Source: Saccoglossus kowalevskii
Lineage: Eukaryota; Hemichordata; Enteropneusta; Harrimaniidae
Direction of reading: 5' to 3'
DNA length: 64,000 bases
NCBI RefSeq assembly: GCF_000003605.2
Contig: NW_003137821.1
Location: 272,920-336,919, forward strand
In this document: positions 40,201-52,200 of the stretch, one piece after another
Position numbering within the stretch: the stretch's first letter is position 1
How the letters are laid out: every line of letters starts with the position of its first letter
Made by a program: the position numbers and the translations under genes
The notes under the pieces: model-generated
What the model was told of the DNA's origin: nothing
What the model saw: only the letters and a program-made list of their open reading frames with translations
Databases searched by the model: none

Positions 40201-43200
40201 TTTGTTGTAAGTTAAGTTGTCAAAAAATCTACATTTTTCTCCTGATCTAGGAGACTGTCCTTCCTTGGAGATGGTTTCTGTTTTTGATGGAAAGTGCTTG
40301 ATTGTCTCAACAAAGCCCAACAACATTATAGTGATAACACTGTGGATCTTGCATGAACAATAGAGAGATTAACTCTCAGCTTAGAAAGACAAAGGGATGT
40401 TTTTTTTTGTAGCAGTGGAGATTTCTTTGTCTTTCACAAAAGCAATTGTGCACATAAGTGAAATGCATCATGGGTATACTGCTATTCTTTAGATAGATAA
40501 GTAATATGCCACACATTGTCGAAATTGCACAGATTTGTAAACTCAATGTTAACATTGAACCTGTGTGTGATTCTACTGGAGACCATGCATTTTAAAGTGA
40601 TAAAATTCATAAATCTGATTGGGTGCCTATGTAAAACATATGACCAATAGGAGTTGGCATAGCATACAGCAATGAACATGAAACAAAATGGCTGGATGTT
40701 GAATTTCCAAAGAGAGCGCACTTTAATACACACTTGCTGAACAGGATTATGCCAAGGCACAGTCCCTCTATCCCCGGTCTGGAAACGACTAGCGTTCTTT
40801 TGTCTCGAACCGCAGTGCGGGTAAACAAACCATTCACACGCAGGCGGAGGGAGTCAGGAAGTCAGACAGATTACAATACCGGTACCTTCAAAATTTACCG
40901 TCATGCAAAGCGATACCTCATTGTATGACTTCCCTTTGACTTCAAATTCGGGCAACCACAACGTAAACAAACATGTAAACAAAATTATCACTATGAAATT
41001 TGGGTTTTTTGAACCCTGATACGCATCACAACCAGCCTACCAACTCATAAACATCCAGTTCCTGCAATTCAAAGATTAATATCGGGAATTATGTTCATTT
41101 TCTCGTTTTAATAGGGAAAAAACTTCGTGTGCCAACATGCTGACATCGCTAAACAAATCTGTCAAAATGGCNNNNNNNNNNNNNNNNNNNNNNNNNNNNN
41201 NNNNNNNNNNNNNNNNNNNNNNNNNNNNNNNNNNNNNNNNNNNNNNNNNNNNNNNNNNNNNNNNNNNNNNNNNNNNNNNNNNNNNNNNNNNNNNNNNNNN
41301 NNNNNNNNNNNNNNNNNNNNNNNNNNNNNNNNNNNNNNNNNNNNNNNNNNNNNNNNNNNNNNNNNNNNNNNNNNNNNNNNNNNNNNNNNNNNNNNNNNNN
41401 NNNNNNNNNNNNNNNNNNNNNNNNNNNNNNNNNNNNNNNNNNNNNNNNNNNNNNNNNNNNNNNNNNNNNNNNNNNNNNNNNNNNNNNNNNNNNNNNNNNN
41501 NNNNNNNNNNNNNNNNNNNNNNNNNNNNNNNNNNNNNNNNNNNNNNNNNNNNNNNNNNNNNNNNNNNNAAAATGTGTCGCTGCTGGTAAAATAGATGAAT
41601 TAAAGAACTACTCGCCGGCTAAAATATGACCTTATACAGATATCCTGATTAAAAAATTATGTGAAAAAGTACGAATTCTGGAATAAACAACTAAGTTGTA
41701 AAAAAAAATACATAACACTGACGATGTCAAATCACGTACTGATCACGTGACAATGCTTTGCCCACACCCGCAATACGCCTTTGCCAGGGAAGAAGACCAA
41801 TTCACACCTAATACAATGACCGTTTCTAGACCGGGGATAGATGGACTGTGGCCAAGGTATATTAGTGAGAGGACGGGCAAATAAACAAATCTTAGCTAAT
41901 GTGCGTAAACAATCTAATGATCAGATGTCTGCATAGTTTTTCTCTCAAATATATTTTGGGGTGCAAGAGAGGCATATACTGGGGGATTAGGCCTAGGAAT
42001 GGGATGCGTAAAGAGCGTTTATCTTTTCATGGTGCAATCACCTAATGTAAGTTAAATTTATTACACACTAGGCTTCCATTAATAATATCTCCATAATCTC
42101 GTTTCATGTTGGGAACTTTTTACCATCGATGTCGTCATCGAAGTCTTATCTAACTGCCACGAGTGATTGTGGTCTGAAAATTACACAGTTGTTGCGAATG
42201 TTTCAATTTTTGAGTTCATTTGAATAATGACTTTAGAATGATAAGATAAGGGTATGCCACTGATATGTGATGAAAATAACACTTCAAGTCGAACAAAAGT
42301 GGGAAATAATCCCACAATTTTATTTTATATTCACCAATTTAGTATTACATAACCTTGCTTATTGCAGCTTGTGCAATCAGAACTTCGCGTCCACTATGTT
42401 CTATAATATATTAGTCAGAATTCAGTTTGATTAGCGTTCGTAGAAATCCCTCAGAATGGGAATTTTACAAAATAATGATTTGCTTGCATTTTTAAAAACG
42501 TTCGTTAATCACCTTGACTGGCATCGTACGTAGATGATATTTTATCACGTCAGAAACTTCCCATCATCGTTGGCGGCACCAACTATTACATCGAGTCGCT
42601 GCTTTGGAATATACTATTGGAGATGCCGGTAGGTCATTATGTTTGTCACTTCCAATGAAAATGTAAAGCAGTATTGTGATAGGACGTTTGTACTCCTGTG
42701 TTTACTCTATTACTTGTAAAAATGTTTGTATAAATGACAACAGTGCCTGTGGTAAAAAAAAAGTCTGATTTGAATACAACAAAAGAAATTTTTGATTTGC
42801 ATGCTTTTGTATTTCGAGACACTACTAATGAAGAAAATACTGTAATTTAGATAGAATGTTGCCTTTTATTCATTTGGAATAATTGTCATGTGACCTTGTG
42901 CCATGCCATATAAAGTCTGATTTAAAGTTTGATTTTTGGGAAATTTTTCACCCATTAACCTTTTCACCACCAGTTCCCTCTTTTCACAAATTCACAAAAT
43001 AGTCCCATTTATAGTCTGCACATCCCTTCAAAACAAACAATTTATTAACTCATAACAACCTACTGAAGGAGGTTAAAGGTTACAACAACAACAAAAATTA
43101 CAGATAAAAATTAATCAAATTACAATGGCTAATAGTTTAAAGACAACCAGAAACAGACTAAATTGAAGTTAGTAACGGAAATATATAATAAAGTAAAATG

Positions 43201-46200
43201 AAACACCAACAAAAAACTATAAACTGAATATAAAAACAAAAACCCAATGAATAGGTTTAAAAAAAAAAGTTAATCTTCAGAAGATTGGGACAAAAATAGA
43301 AAAATGTTTTGAGTAGAAAGTGAAAATTGACTCAAATTTTGTCTATTGGCTCCAAAATTAGGGGTCATTTCCAGGAATATTGAAAAATGTGAGAAAAATG
43401 TGCAGAAACATTTGGGTGAGAAAGTCTGGTGGTGAAAATGTCAAACAACAAAGTCAGCTTGTGTAACTTTACACAAAACAAGTCTTCATATCTTGTAACG
43501 TTTTGTATTTTAGTACAACTATAATAATGCTCTAGCGGTATTTGCTTAGTGTTTTTTTGAAATGTAATGCAAGAATTGTAAGGAATGAAAATATGCAAAA
43601 TGATTCATTAACAATTTGGCGGGAACAAATTATTGCGTTTTATTTATTTTATTTTTTTTTTAAATATTTTTTGGGCCAGGCGACAGTTCCGGACATTGGG
43701 TATCACTGTTGTCTCTCCTGACTTTTTTGTATGTGCAAATTGCAAGTGCTAGTGACGAAACACAGTGCATTTTGCCACAGAAGTCGTATTCATGTTTGAG
43801 ACTACATGACAGGGCTGTGTGGCCATCTCTCTGTCAAATGGCAATTTGTAATGCGCTATCCTGGCGTCAACCGGACCCATCAAACACAAGCACCTGCGGA
43901 CCTTAACCAAGGTTCCCCCAAAGTCGCATTCATTAGTGAATGAATCTCCATTGAGTCTGTGGCACACTCACCCAGGGTAGGGGTCGACCCTTTGATGTTC
44001 AACCTAAGGTAGGATTTGAACTTGGGTCTACCGATCATGAGTCTGATGCGACAACCACTATGCTACCAGTAACCGGTAATTATTGCGTTTTAATATTATT
44101 GTGTGAAAAATGCATGTTTGCACAGAATTTGAATGACTTTGTTTTCATGTTCTTGTGTTTTGTGATTTTTCAATCCACTGGTCAAAAGATAGCCATTAGG
44201 CCAACAGCTATTTTGCCCCAAACCTATTAGTCAGACATGCTCATGCTCACGACCTTAGACGATAACAAGTCTGGACCAATTCCATACAAGATTTATTGCC
44301 GTATGGGGTGTAATAAAATTGCTCATCATCTTGTTTAGTGATTCCATTCAAATGGCTGACTGGTTGCCATTTTGTTATACACATGTATATGTATTTGTAT
44401 GACATTCCTCGACTCATTCAAGTTCGTTGATCGCTATCAGGTGTCACTGAATACGCACTTGACAGGAGCCGTGATGAATTGTCAGTAATCTTGTCGTAAA
44501 TGATGATATGTCTCACAAGGTGGATTCGTGTGATTGGTTGATGGGGGCGTAACAGGGTTCTGTTGTCAATACTGAACAAGGATGCAAAATGAACAACCCT
44601 TACCATAGTATTTATTTTAAATGTACCTAATCAAGCATTGAAAAACAGCACAACAGTTCACACGGAATAGAAGGTGATCTTTTCTCTTCCAAGGAGTTTA
44701 TTTTACCCCCTTTGATACGTGCAACCTAATTGAAAAGTTGATTTGAAAGACTGGAATTTCAATTTCATTTTCTTCAAATTGTTTACAGATCAGAGACTCG
44801 GGTGAATTGATTCTGAACAAAGAACTTCACAGAAAAGGTGAACCCTCACTAACACCGGGAAAACGTAGTTGGAACGATGATATAGCCGGGAGTGCTCTGA
44901 AAGTGAAAATGCAGAAGACTGAGGGGGACGTTGGTGATTCTAATGTGAAAATTGAAGAAAAGGACCATGAGGAAAAAGACGAGACTAAAAAAGGGGTGAT
45001 GAAAAGTGAACTTGAAAATAAAAGAGAGGAACTTAGACAGTTTATTTCTAACATTGAACTTGACAAAGTGAGTGGAACTGAACTTCGATGCAAATTAGAA
45101 GCAATTGATCCAGTTATGGCAGACGGAACTCATCCCAATGATAAAAGAAAACTATTTAGGTAATAGTTTATCATTGCTGGACTATAGGTTGTTTTTTATT
45201 ATCCTAGAATTGATGCGAGTTCTGCTGACTAAGACAGACTGCGTAGGCACAATAATCTGGTATTGAACATTAGTTGATTGAATGATGAGAGATCAAATGA
45301 TTGAAAAAGAAAACCCTGCTTGCATCATCTGAATTGGCCACTGAAGTACATGTATTTGAGAAATATTTTATCAAACTTTTTCAAATTTGGTTACTGTAAA
45401 ATGAGTAATTTTCACTGGGTTTAAATTTCGCTGATTTACCATTTCCGGCATATTCAGTGGATTTTAAATTCACGCTTTAATCATTTAGATAATGTGTTCT
45501 ATGCTAAATTTTACATATTCACTGGGTTTTAATTTAGCGCATTTTCCAGTCAGCGAAAATAGACAAAATTAAAACCCAGTGAATAATTAATCCTTTTACA
45601 GTATGTTATTTCTAAGTTTCTGGTGAGATCCAAAATGCATGACATCAGCATAAAAAAATCTGAATATGTCATCGGGATATTATTCAAATTTTGTACCTGA
45701 TAATGTGAGCAAACTCTCACATTGGACATAATTTAAATAAATATGTTTTTTCTCATTGTTTTTATTATTTCTAAAATACTAACTTTCTTTACCGTCATGT
45801 TTAGTCTCAATGTGAGGTCACAACCTTTTTTTCCTTGATGACACTTTAGAAAATACAATATATGTAAAGCCTGAAAAACAACAACATTGTAATAAGTCTC
45901 ATCAAGACGCTATATGAATTTTTGCAAAGTCAAAATAAAAAAGGAAAACACTAGAACAAACAACAGAAAATAATATTTTTTCAGAGAATTCAGGTTCTAA
46001 ATGGGTTTGATAGGATTTTGGCAATGATTGGACATCCACATTTTCCTAGCACTTACAGTAAAATCTGTATTATAAGCTGCATCCCTAATAGAAGTTGCAC
46101 CCGTTCTTTGATTGAGAATTGAGAATCAAAAATTCATCATTTCTCATATGTGTAGATGCTCTAATAGAAGCCGCATCTCTTTTGTTGTTGCATTGTAACA

Positions 46201-49200
46201 TTTTATTAGAAGCCGCAGCTTCTAATACAGGTTTTACTGTACAAGCAAAAATACAGTACTATCCTACTACCTTAAATACCAAAAAAATCAGCATACAATG
46301 CAGCTGGTATTTACCTTCAATACGACATTTATGTGACATTTGCAATTTGAATGCTGTATTTGATCCATTAGTAGCGCAGGTACTTAATTGACAGAGGCAT
46401 TTCTATCAACAAAAAAGGTGTATTTGAATGATCCAAGTATACAGGTGAGGCCATTATTTCATGCACTTCTAATGGAGCAAATACAGTACACTGAACACAT
46501 TTTATTTCTATTTCAGAAGTCTGCAGGTTTTTGTGGATTATGGTGTGATACACAGTGAATTACTTGAAAAGCAGCGTTCAACCGAGGGTGGAAGCGTGCT
46601 CGGAGGTCCTCTCCGTTACAAAGATGCGTGTATATTGTGGCTACAGTGTGAAAGATCTGGTAGGTAAACAAATCAAATGTGGCTGAATTTTAGCGGCCTG
46701 CTTTACATAAAACGCTTCACGCGACAAAATAGCAGGGGTAGTCCTTTCTGTGATCTGCTTGTTTTGTAAAGATTTTATCAAATTCTTAAAAAGTTATCAT
46801 TCAAAGTCAAGCTCTCTGTTTCTTCCAAAGTTAACATCAAAGTTTGTGAAAAGCACAAGAAACTTTAACCGAGGGAGTCGTCACCTGCACACGCATAAAA
46901 TGGCCATAGAGTGTCATTGTTATAAGCATTATCCCATGATCCTTTACATTTTTAGCTAAAGTTGTTATCATTGCTTAGGACTCGATTCCTGTGATTCCTC
47001 AATTACTGGTGATGGACGCTTTGGCACAGGTGACAACCAATTCACTTTAAACTGTAGGAAATGTGATTAGTTATGCTGCTTCCTGTTGGGATTCTATAGT
47101 GTGAGCGTTATTTTACGGCATGATTTTATGTCAATCATGCGTATTCAAATCAAACCGTTAGTGACATTACGTTCAAGACACACAATAATTTGCATATTTT
47201 ATTAAATTATTGACTTTTTACCTCCGCTGTCATCTTAGATGACAGAGTGGGGGCTGTTCATATTGGTGAATGTCTGTCGCTGTCTGCCCATCATCTCTCA
47301 ACAATTCCATTTTCAACTTCTTCTTGAAAACTAGCAGCTCAATTACTCTGATACGTAGCTACCTTTGATGGACCTCTGTCAGATTTGTTCATTTGATGAC
47401 GATAACTTCAATTCTATTTTTGGCGAATATTTTTGATGAAAAATGCTATATTCAACTTCTTTTTGAACGATACCAACCTGATTGCTTTGATATTTGAGAT
47501 GCACATTATTTTTGTGAACAATTTGTTCTCAATTTGGCTACCACAATGTTCTTATGACAGAGGAGCTATTTTGACCGTCAGATCGCTTGTTTCAAACAAA
47601 ATGTCTTACTTACGCTCTGTTGTGGCAACATCTTTCTGCCACTGATAATTGATGGTTCACTAAAGTTTACAAATTTTGTACATTTTTTCAGAAATATTGT
47701 ACACTTCATAACATGTGGGGGATTTTATTCAGGGTGTGGCTAATTCCAAAATATGTCCGAATTTGAGTGAAACCCAGTAACGATTTGTCAGAATAATTTA
47801 TGAATCTCAACAAATGATGTACCATATTTGCTAAATTATTAGCACATGTGCTTACATAAAGTACAGAGATTTGTCTCTGGTCAAAAATGTTATATTTTAA
47901 TGAATCAATATATACAGCCAATGTGATTGATGTGTACTGCCAGTGGAGCCAATATGGTGTGCATACCTTTTTTTCGAAAATGGTAGATATAATTTTAATT
48001 AATATTTTACTTAATGCTTTGATTATCTGTTTACATTCATATGCCACCAACGTTTTTTATAGTTTAATTGAGATTGATCCCAAATTTTACCGATTCCTTT
48101 ATATATATATTTTTTTTACTGATGTAAATTTGCCAAATAGTGCTATTACATCATTAGCATTTTAAATTTGAATTTTTTTGGTTTTTGATTTTTCACTTTC
48201 TTTCATATGCAACAATTTGCTTGTCACTGAGGTAGTGTGTGACCTTGAAAACAAAATACTTTGTAGCATTGAAATGGGGGTGATTTTTTACTGATACTTC
48301 TTTGCTGTTTTCTATTGTTGAATGTGGATACATTGTTACCCTCGGTAACAGTATGGTAGAGTTGGCCTGGTGACCACAACTGTCCATCAGTGTCAAAAAA
48401 AGTGATTGATGCATGGGGTGATATTAAATTGTGATTGGGAGGGGGGGTACCTTTTTTTAGGGTCAGACCATTGTTTTTATCATTGGGTAATGGATAGGTT
48501 TCAAAAACATTTGGGAAGACTTGCATTTTAATATAAACTGTGTAGAAGCCCTACAAACATACCTCTCTGAATTAAGGGGTTAAATATTGGAAATCATTGA
48601 GGGGGGTGGCCAGTGCATTTTTTTCAGTGTTTTTCATTGTTTTTTCTCGAGTATGCAACCTCTTTTCCCTGCAACATTTTGCATGCAAATTTTTCTTTTT
48701 CTCTGTGTCTGGACTGCAATTTTTTTTAAAACAAACCTTCCAGTCACTTCTCTTCCGTGATGTTAAATACTAGTAGTAGACTCCTATCGAAAAGCACATT
48801 AATGGTGAACATTCAGGAGGGGAGATGCATATTATGCGTTTTATTTTTTTGGGAATTTGAGCTAGATTTGTTGATTATATTACTCATGGTTCTTTTTTTT
48901 TTATTTTTTTTTTTTTTTTGCCAGATGACAGTTCCAGTTTTGTATGTCACTGTTGTTTTGCTTGACTATTTTTTTTAATGTTCAAATTGCAAGTGCATGG
49001 TTTTTGTGTACTGCTTTTCGTGACTTTTTCACATTTTGTCCTGTAGGATTATTTTCCCTTGTTCAGAACCCTCCTTCCAGTTTACCACCCCCGAGTTTGC
49101 AATGGTTCACACCTCAGGATGGCCTGATTGTTCTAATAACCTGTTGTGTAACAGAAGGTCGATGTAACCTTCCTTTAGATCTCAACAAAACTCTGATGTT

Positions 49201-52200
49201 AGGAATAAAGAGGTGGATGAGGAGGGATAATAAAGTGATAAAACATCTACATAATAACCATATAATATATCAATGTACACTTCGATAATCCAAGCGACAG
49301 CTGTAGGATTATTTGTTTGTGTTTTATTAACTCGTATTGAAACAGGTTTGAATAAGTTTTGATTTGAATTGTTTCGTTTATTCTGAAAAGAAAAACATCA
49401 CAAATATCCTAAAAATGTAGGTTTACGTAACCTATAAAACAGCTGTGAATCGTCTGATCCCAATATTAAAGAATTCACTGTAAACTGCTAACATTTCATT
49501 GTGTGGAATTTTCAAAGTTTGTTTATTTGGAAACGTTTGATTGAACAAAATCTCCTGAAGGTCACTGTAGAACCCCCCCCCCCCCCCCTAAGTCTTACTG
49601 TACCTGGGCAGCCTGGATACCAGATTACTGTTTCCATGGTTACCCCTTCTTCACTACTGTCTTCACTTGGCAAGAGTTTGCTCATAACTTGGATTTATTG
49701 CATCAATATACTGTAAAACATGTTGAAAAAGTGTCATGCAATTTTAGCGAATTTTAGTAAAATGACATAATAGCGAAATGTTGATTTAGCGAATCTCTCT
49801 TGTCATTGTTGATTTGTTTGTTCGGCGGCCATTTTGAATTGATAATAAAGTCATTAGCGACATCTTGAATTAGCGAATCAGATCTCTCGCTAAATTCGCG
49901 AAAAAGACATGCTTGCCAAAAAGACATGTTTCACAGTAGGTCCCATGTGAGAATGTGTGTAAAATTCGTTGTTTGTTTACAAAAAACTCACTCCCTGACA
50001 ACTATTATAGAGTGAAATTAACACTGCAGCTTCCAGTATAAATGTCTGTTTCAATGCTGTTGTATTGGATGTTAGAGACAACTCTAATTACCTATCACAA
50101 AAAAATATAGTAAACTTACATTTTCTCCATATTTTCCCCCAAAATTAGATTTGGTCCAAAATGAACAAAGAAATTATAGAAATTTTCATACATATGTCAC
50201 GCATGTTGGCTTGAAAAGTGAGATAGACTGTTGTGTTGAAACAGAAGTCGTCACCTGCACTTGCAACGTCATAGCATGTCGTTGTTTACAAATTGGTGGC
50301 TACCTTCGAGCCTTTTGCATTTAATTATGCGTTGTTATCATCGTTAGGTCTCAATGTTTGCACGTGTTCAAGTAATGATCCCTATGCCTTATTTATTGCA
50401 CATAGTCATTTTTTTTTATGGTATCAATGAAATAGATGAACTAATATCACATCTGACCTGTTTAACACTTGACCTACTCTAGGAAAGTAGAGATTTCTGA
50501 GTAGAGAATCGTTAAAGTAATTTTATAAGTCATATTTTGTTTGTTTTCGACCATTCTTCCATGCCATATATTATTGAGTTGATTATATATGATCTGTCTT
50601 CTCGCATATACCCCGGTACTTTGGAATTTATTAAGTTTTACCGTACTTCCCCGATCATAAGCCCAGGTGCCTCAGCAGGTAAAGTCGGGGCAAAGTAAGG
50701 GGTGGGCTTATACTTGGAGACCACCTCAGAAAAGATTTTTTTTTTTTTTTTCGGTTTACAAAAAAATGGTTGACTGGCTGCCTTTTTCCAGTTCCAGAGT
50801 CATATCTCTTACATGCTTTGAACAATCACATTCAAACTTGACATTTACAACACAAGTCATATCATACATAAGCATATTTTGTTTCATAATCTAATTTTAG
50901 TGCTAAAAATTCATCATTTTTGCCATTTTCTGAACTGGATCATGGTCATGCATGGACATATTTCATTCAAACTTGGTATGTCCAGTAAATTAAACATAAT
51001 GGTCCTTTGTATCATGTCTGTCATACGAGTGTGAATAATTATTTGGCACTAAAAATAGGGTCAATGACTTGTTTAACTTCTGTTGTCAAGAAGATAGATC
51101 ACCATGAATTGTTTGAAATCTTTGTCTGTGTGTGCATTTTTGCAACTCGTTGCTATGGCATTACAAATTTTTGGGGTTGCACCTGTGGAGGTTTCTTGTT
51201 GTGATTCTCATTTAGATTCTCGTAATTGGTCCTTTGGTTGTAAATAGTTGGAGGCCATTATTGGTGGCTGGAATTCTAGGTTCTAGTAAATATATCCTGT
51301 TATCTGTGGAAGATCTTTATGATGGTCATTTCCCCTCCTATATCCTAGTTTGCATTTTTTTCCAAACTTGCCATGGCAACGCACTGAATTTGTGTAACTG
51401 CTTCAAAGGCTAATGTCGCCAGAGACTTTTCAGTTTTGTAGCTTTTTGGCTTTGGGGAATTTATTCAGTGTTTTCCGAATAATCATTTCGACTTTATCAT
51501 AAACTGCTTTAGGATACAGAACAACTTAGGATAAAAGATTAGTTTGTTACTATGGAGACTCCTGCTATATCTCACTAGGGAAGAAAGTTGAATTGTTAAT
51601 ATGATTATTTTACATTGTCTGTCTCCACTCTTACATGATTATTGACCCAATTCTCAAATAGAAATTGATTCAAACTGAAGAAACTAAATGAACCTGTAAC
51701 CTTTAATAAACTTATCCTACGATATTATTTGCTGATTTCAATGTAAAATTGCAGTTACCTCATCAGTGACTTTAGTCAATATAGCTGACATTTCCCCCAT
51801 AATAGTCATGCCCAAGTAAGAGACGTTTGTTTTTTTTGGTTGGCACATGTAGGTAGTGCAGTGTTTAGTGAAAGCTAGTGAAAAGCAAAATTTTTCAGTC
51901 AGTTCTAGATCGCGAATTCTAACCCGTAAAGTGAACAATTTCCTCACTCACTTCAGTGTTTGGATTTTGTTTTGTTTCTGACTAGTGAGGGAGGAACTGT
52001 TATTTATAATGGGGGTGGTTAGAATAAAGTCTGAAAAAAACAAATATTCAAAACATGTACTGTATGAGAAGATAATTATGAAATTATGTTCATGCACGGA
52101 CATTGTATGGTTGTATGAATCCCCAAGGAAAATTGTAGGGTAGTGCCCCCCAACCTAACTACTGAGTATGTGTTTTTTTTAAAACAATACATACAATGAA

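Larger units (their letters stand above)
32985..42529 (+). other. TRIT1 intron 2, U12-type AT-AC intron
   Basis: 9545 bp. 5' splice site ATATCCTTT (32985-32993), branch-site candidate ACCTTGAC (42511-42518, branch A at 42517) and terminal AC at 42528-42529, 12 nt from the branch A. No polypyrimidine tract precedes the acceptor. This splice gives [18 protein letters not shown], which aligns without insertion to the RNRATALIEDIFARDKIP stretch of human TRIT1. The intron holds MITEs at 35136 and 36151, the elements at 36840-37544 and 40752-41857, a GGATA microsatellite and a 397-N gap. Confidence 0.8.
42629..44788 (+). other. TRIT1 intron 3
   Basis: 2160 bp GT-AG. Holds the expanded family 5 MITE (42955-43443) and a complete SINE (43643-44077). 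The remaining 700 bp before exon 4 shows nothing recognisable. Confidence 0.9.

Noticed and set aside
43749-43967. Minus-strand frames of 72-74 codons with similar peptides at 43749-43967 and 62482-62706
   Set aside because: Both lie within the SINE and resemble each other only because the SINE copies do. SINEs do not code for protein and the starts differ.
44012-44065. Possible functional tRNA-Met gene
   Set aside because: Box A and box B-like motifs and a CAT loop are present, but the acceptor stem does not pair and the sequence continues into a dispersed 430-bp element with target duplications, so it is a SINE head.
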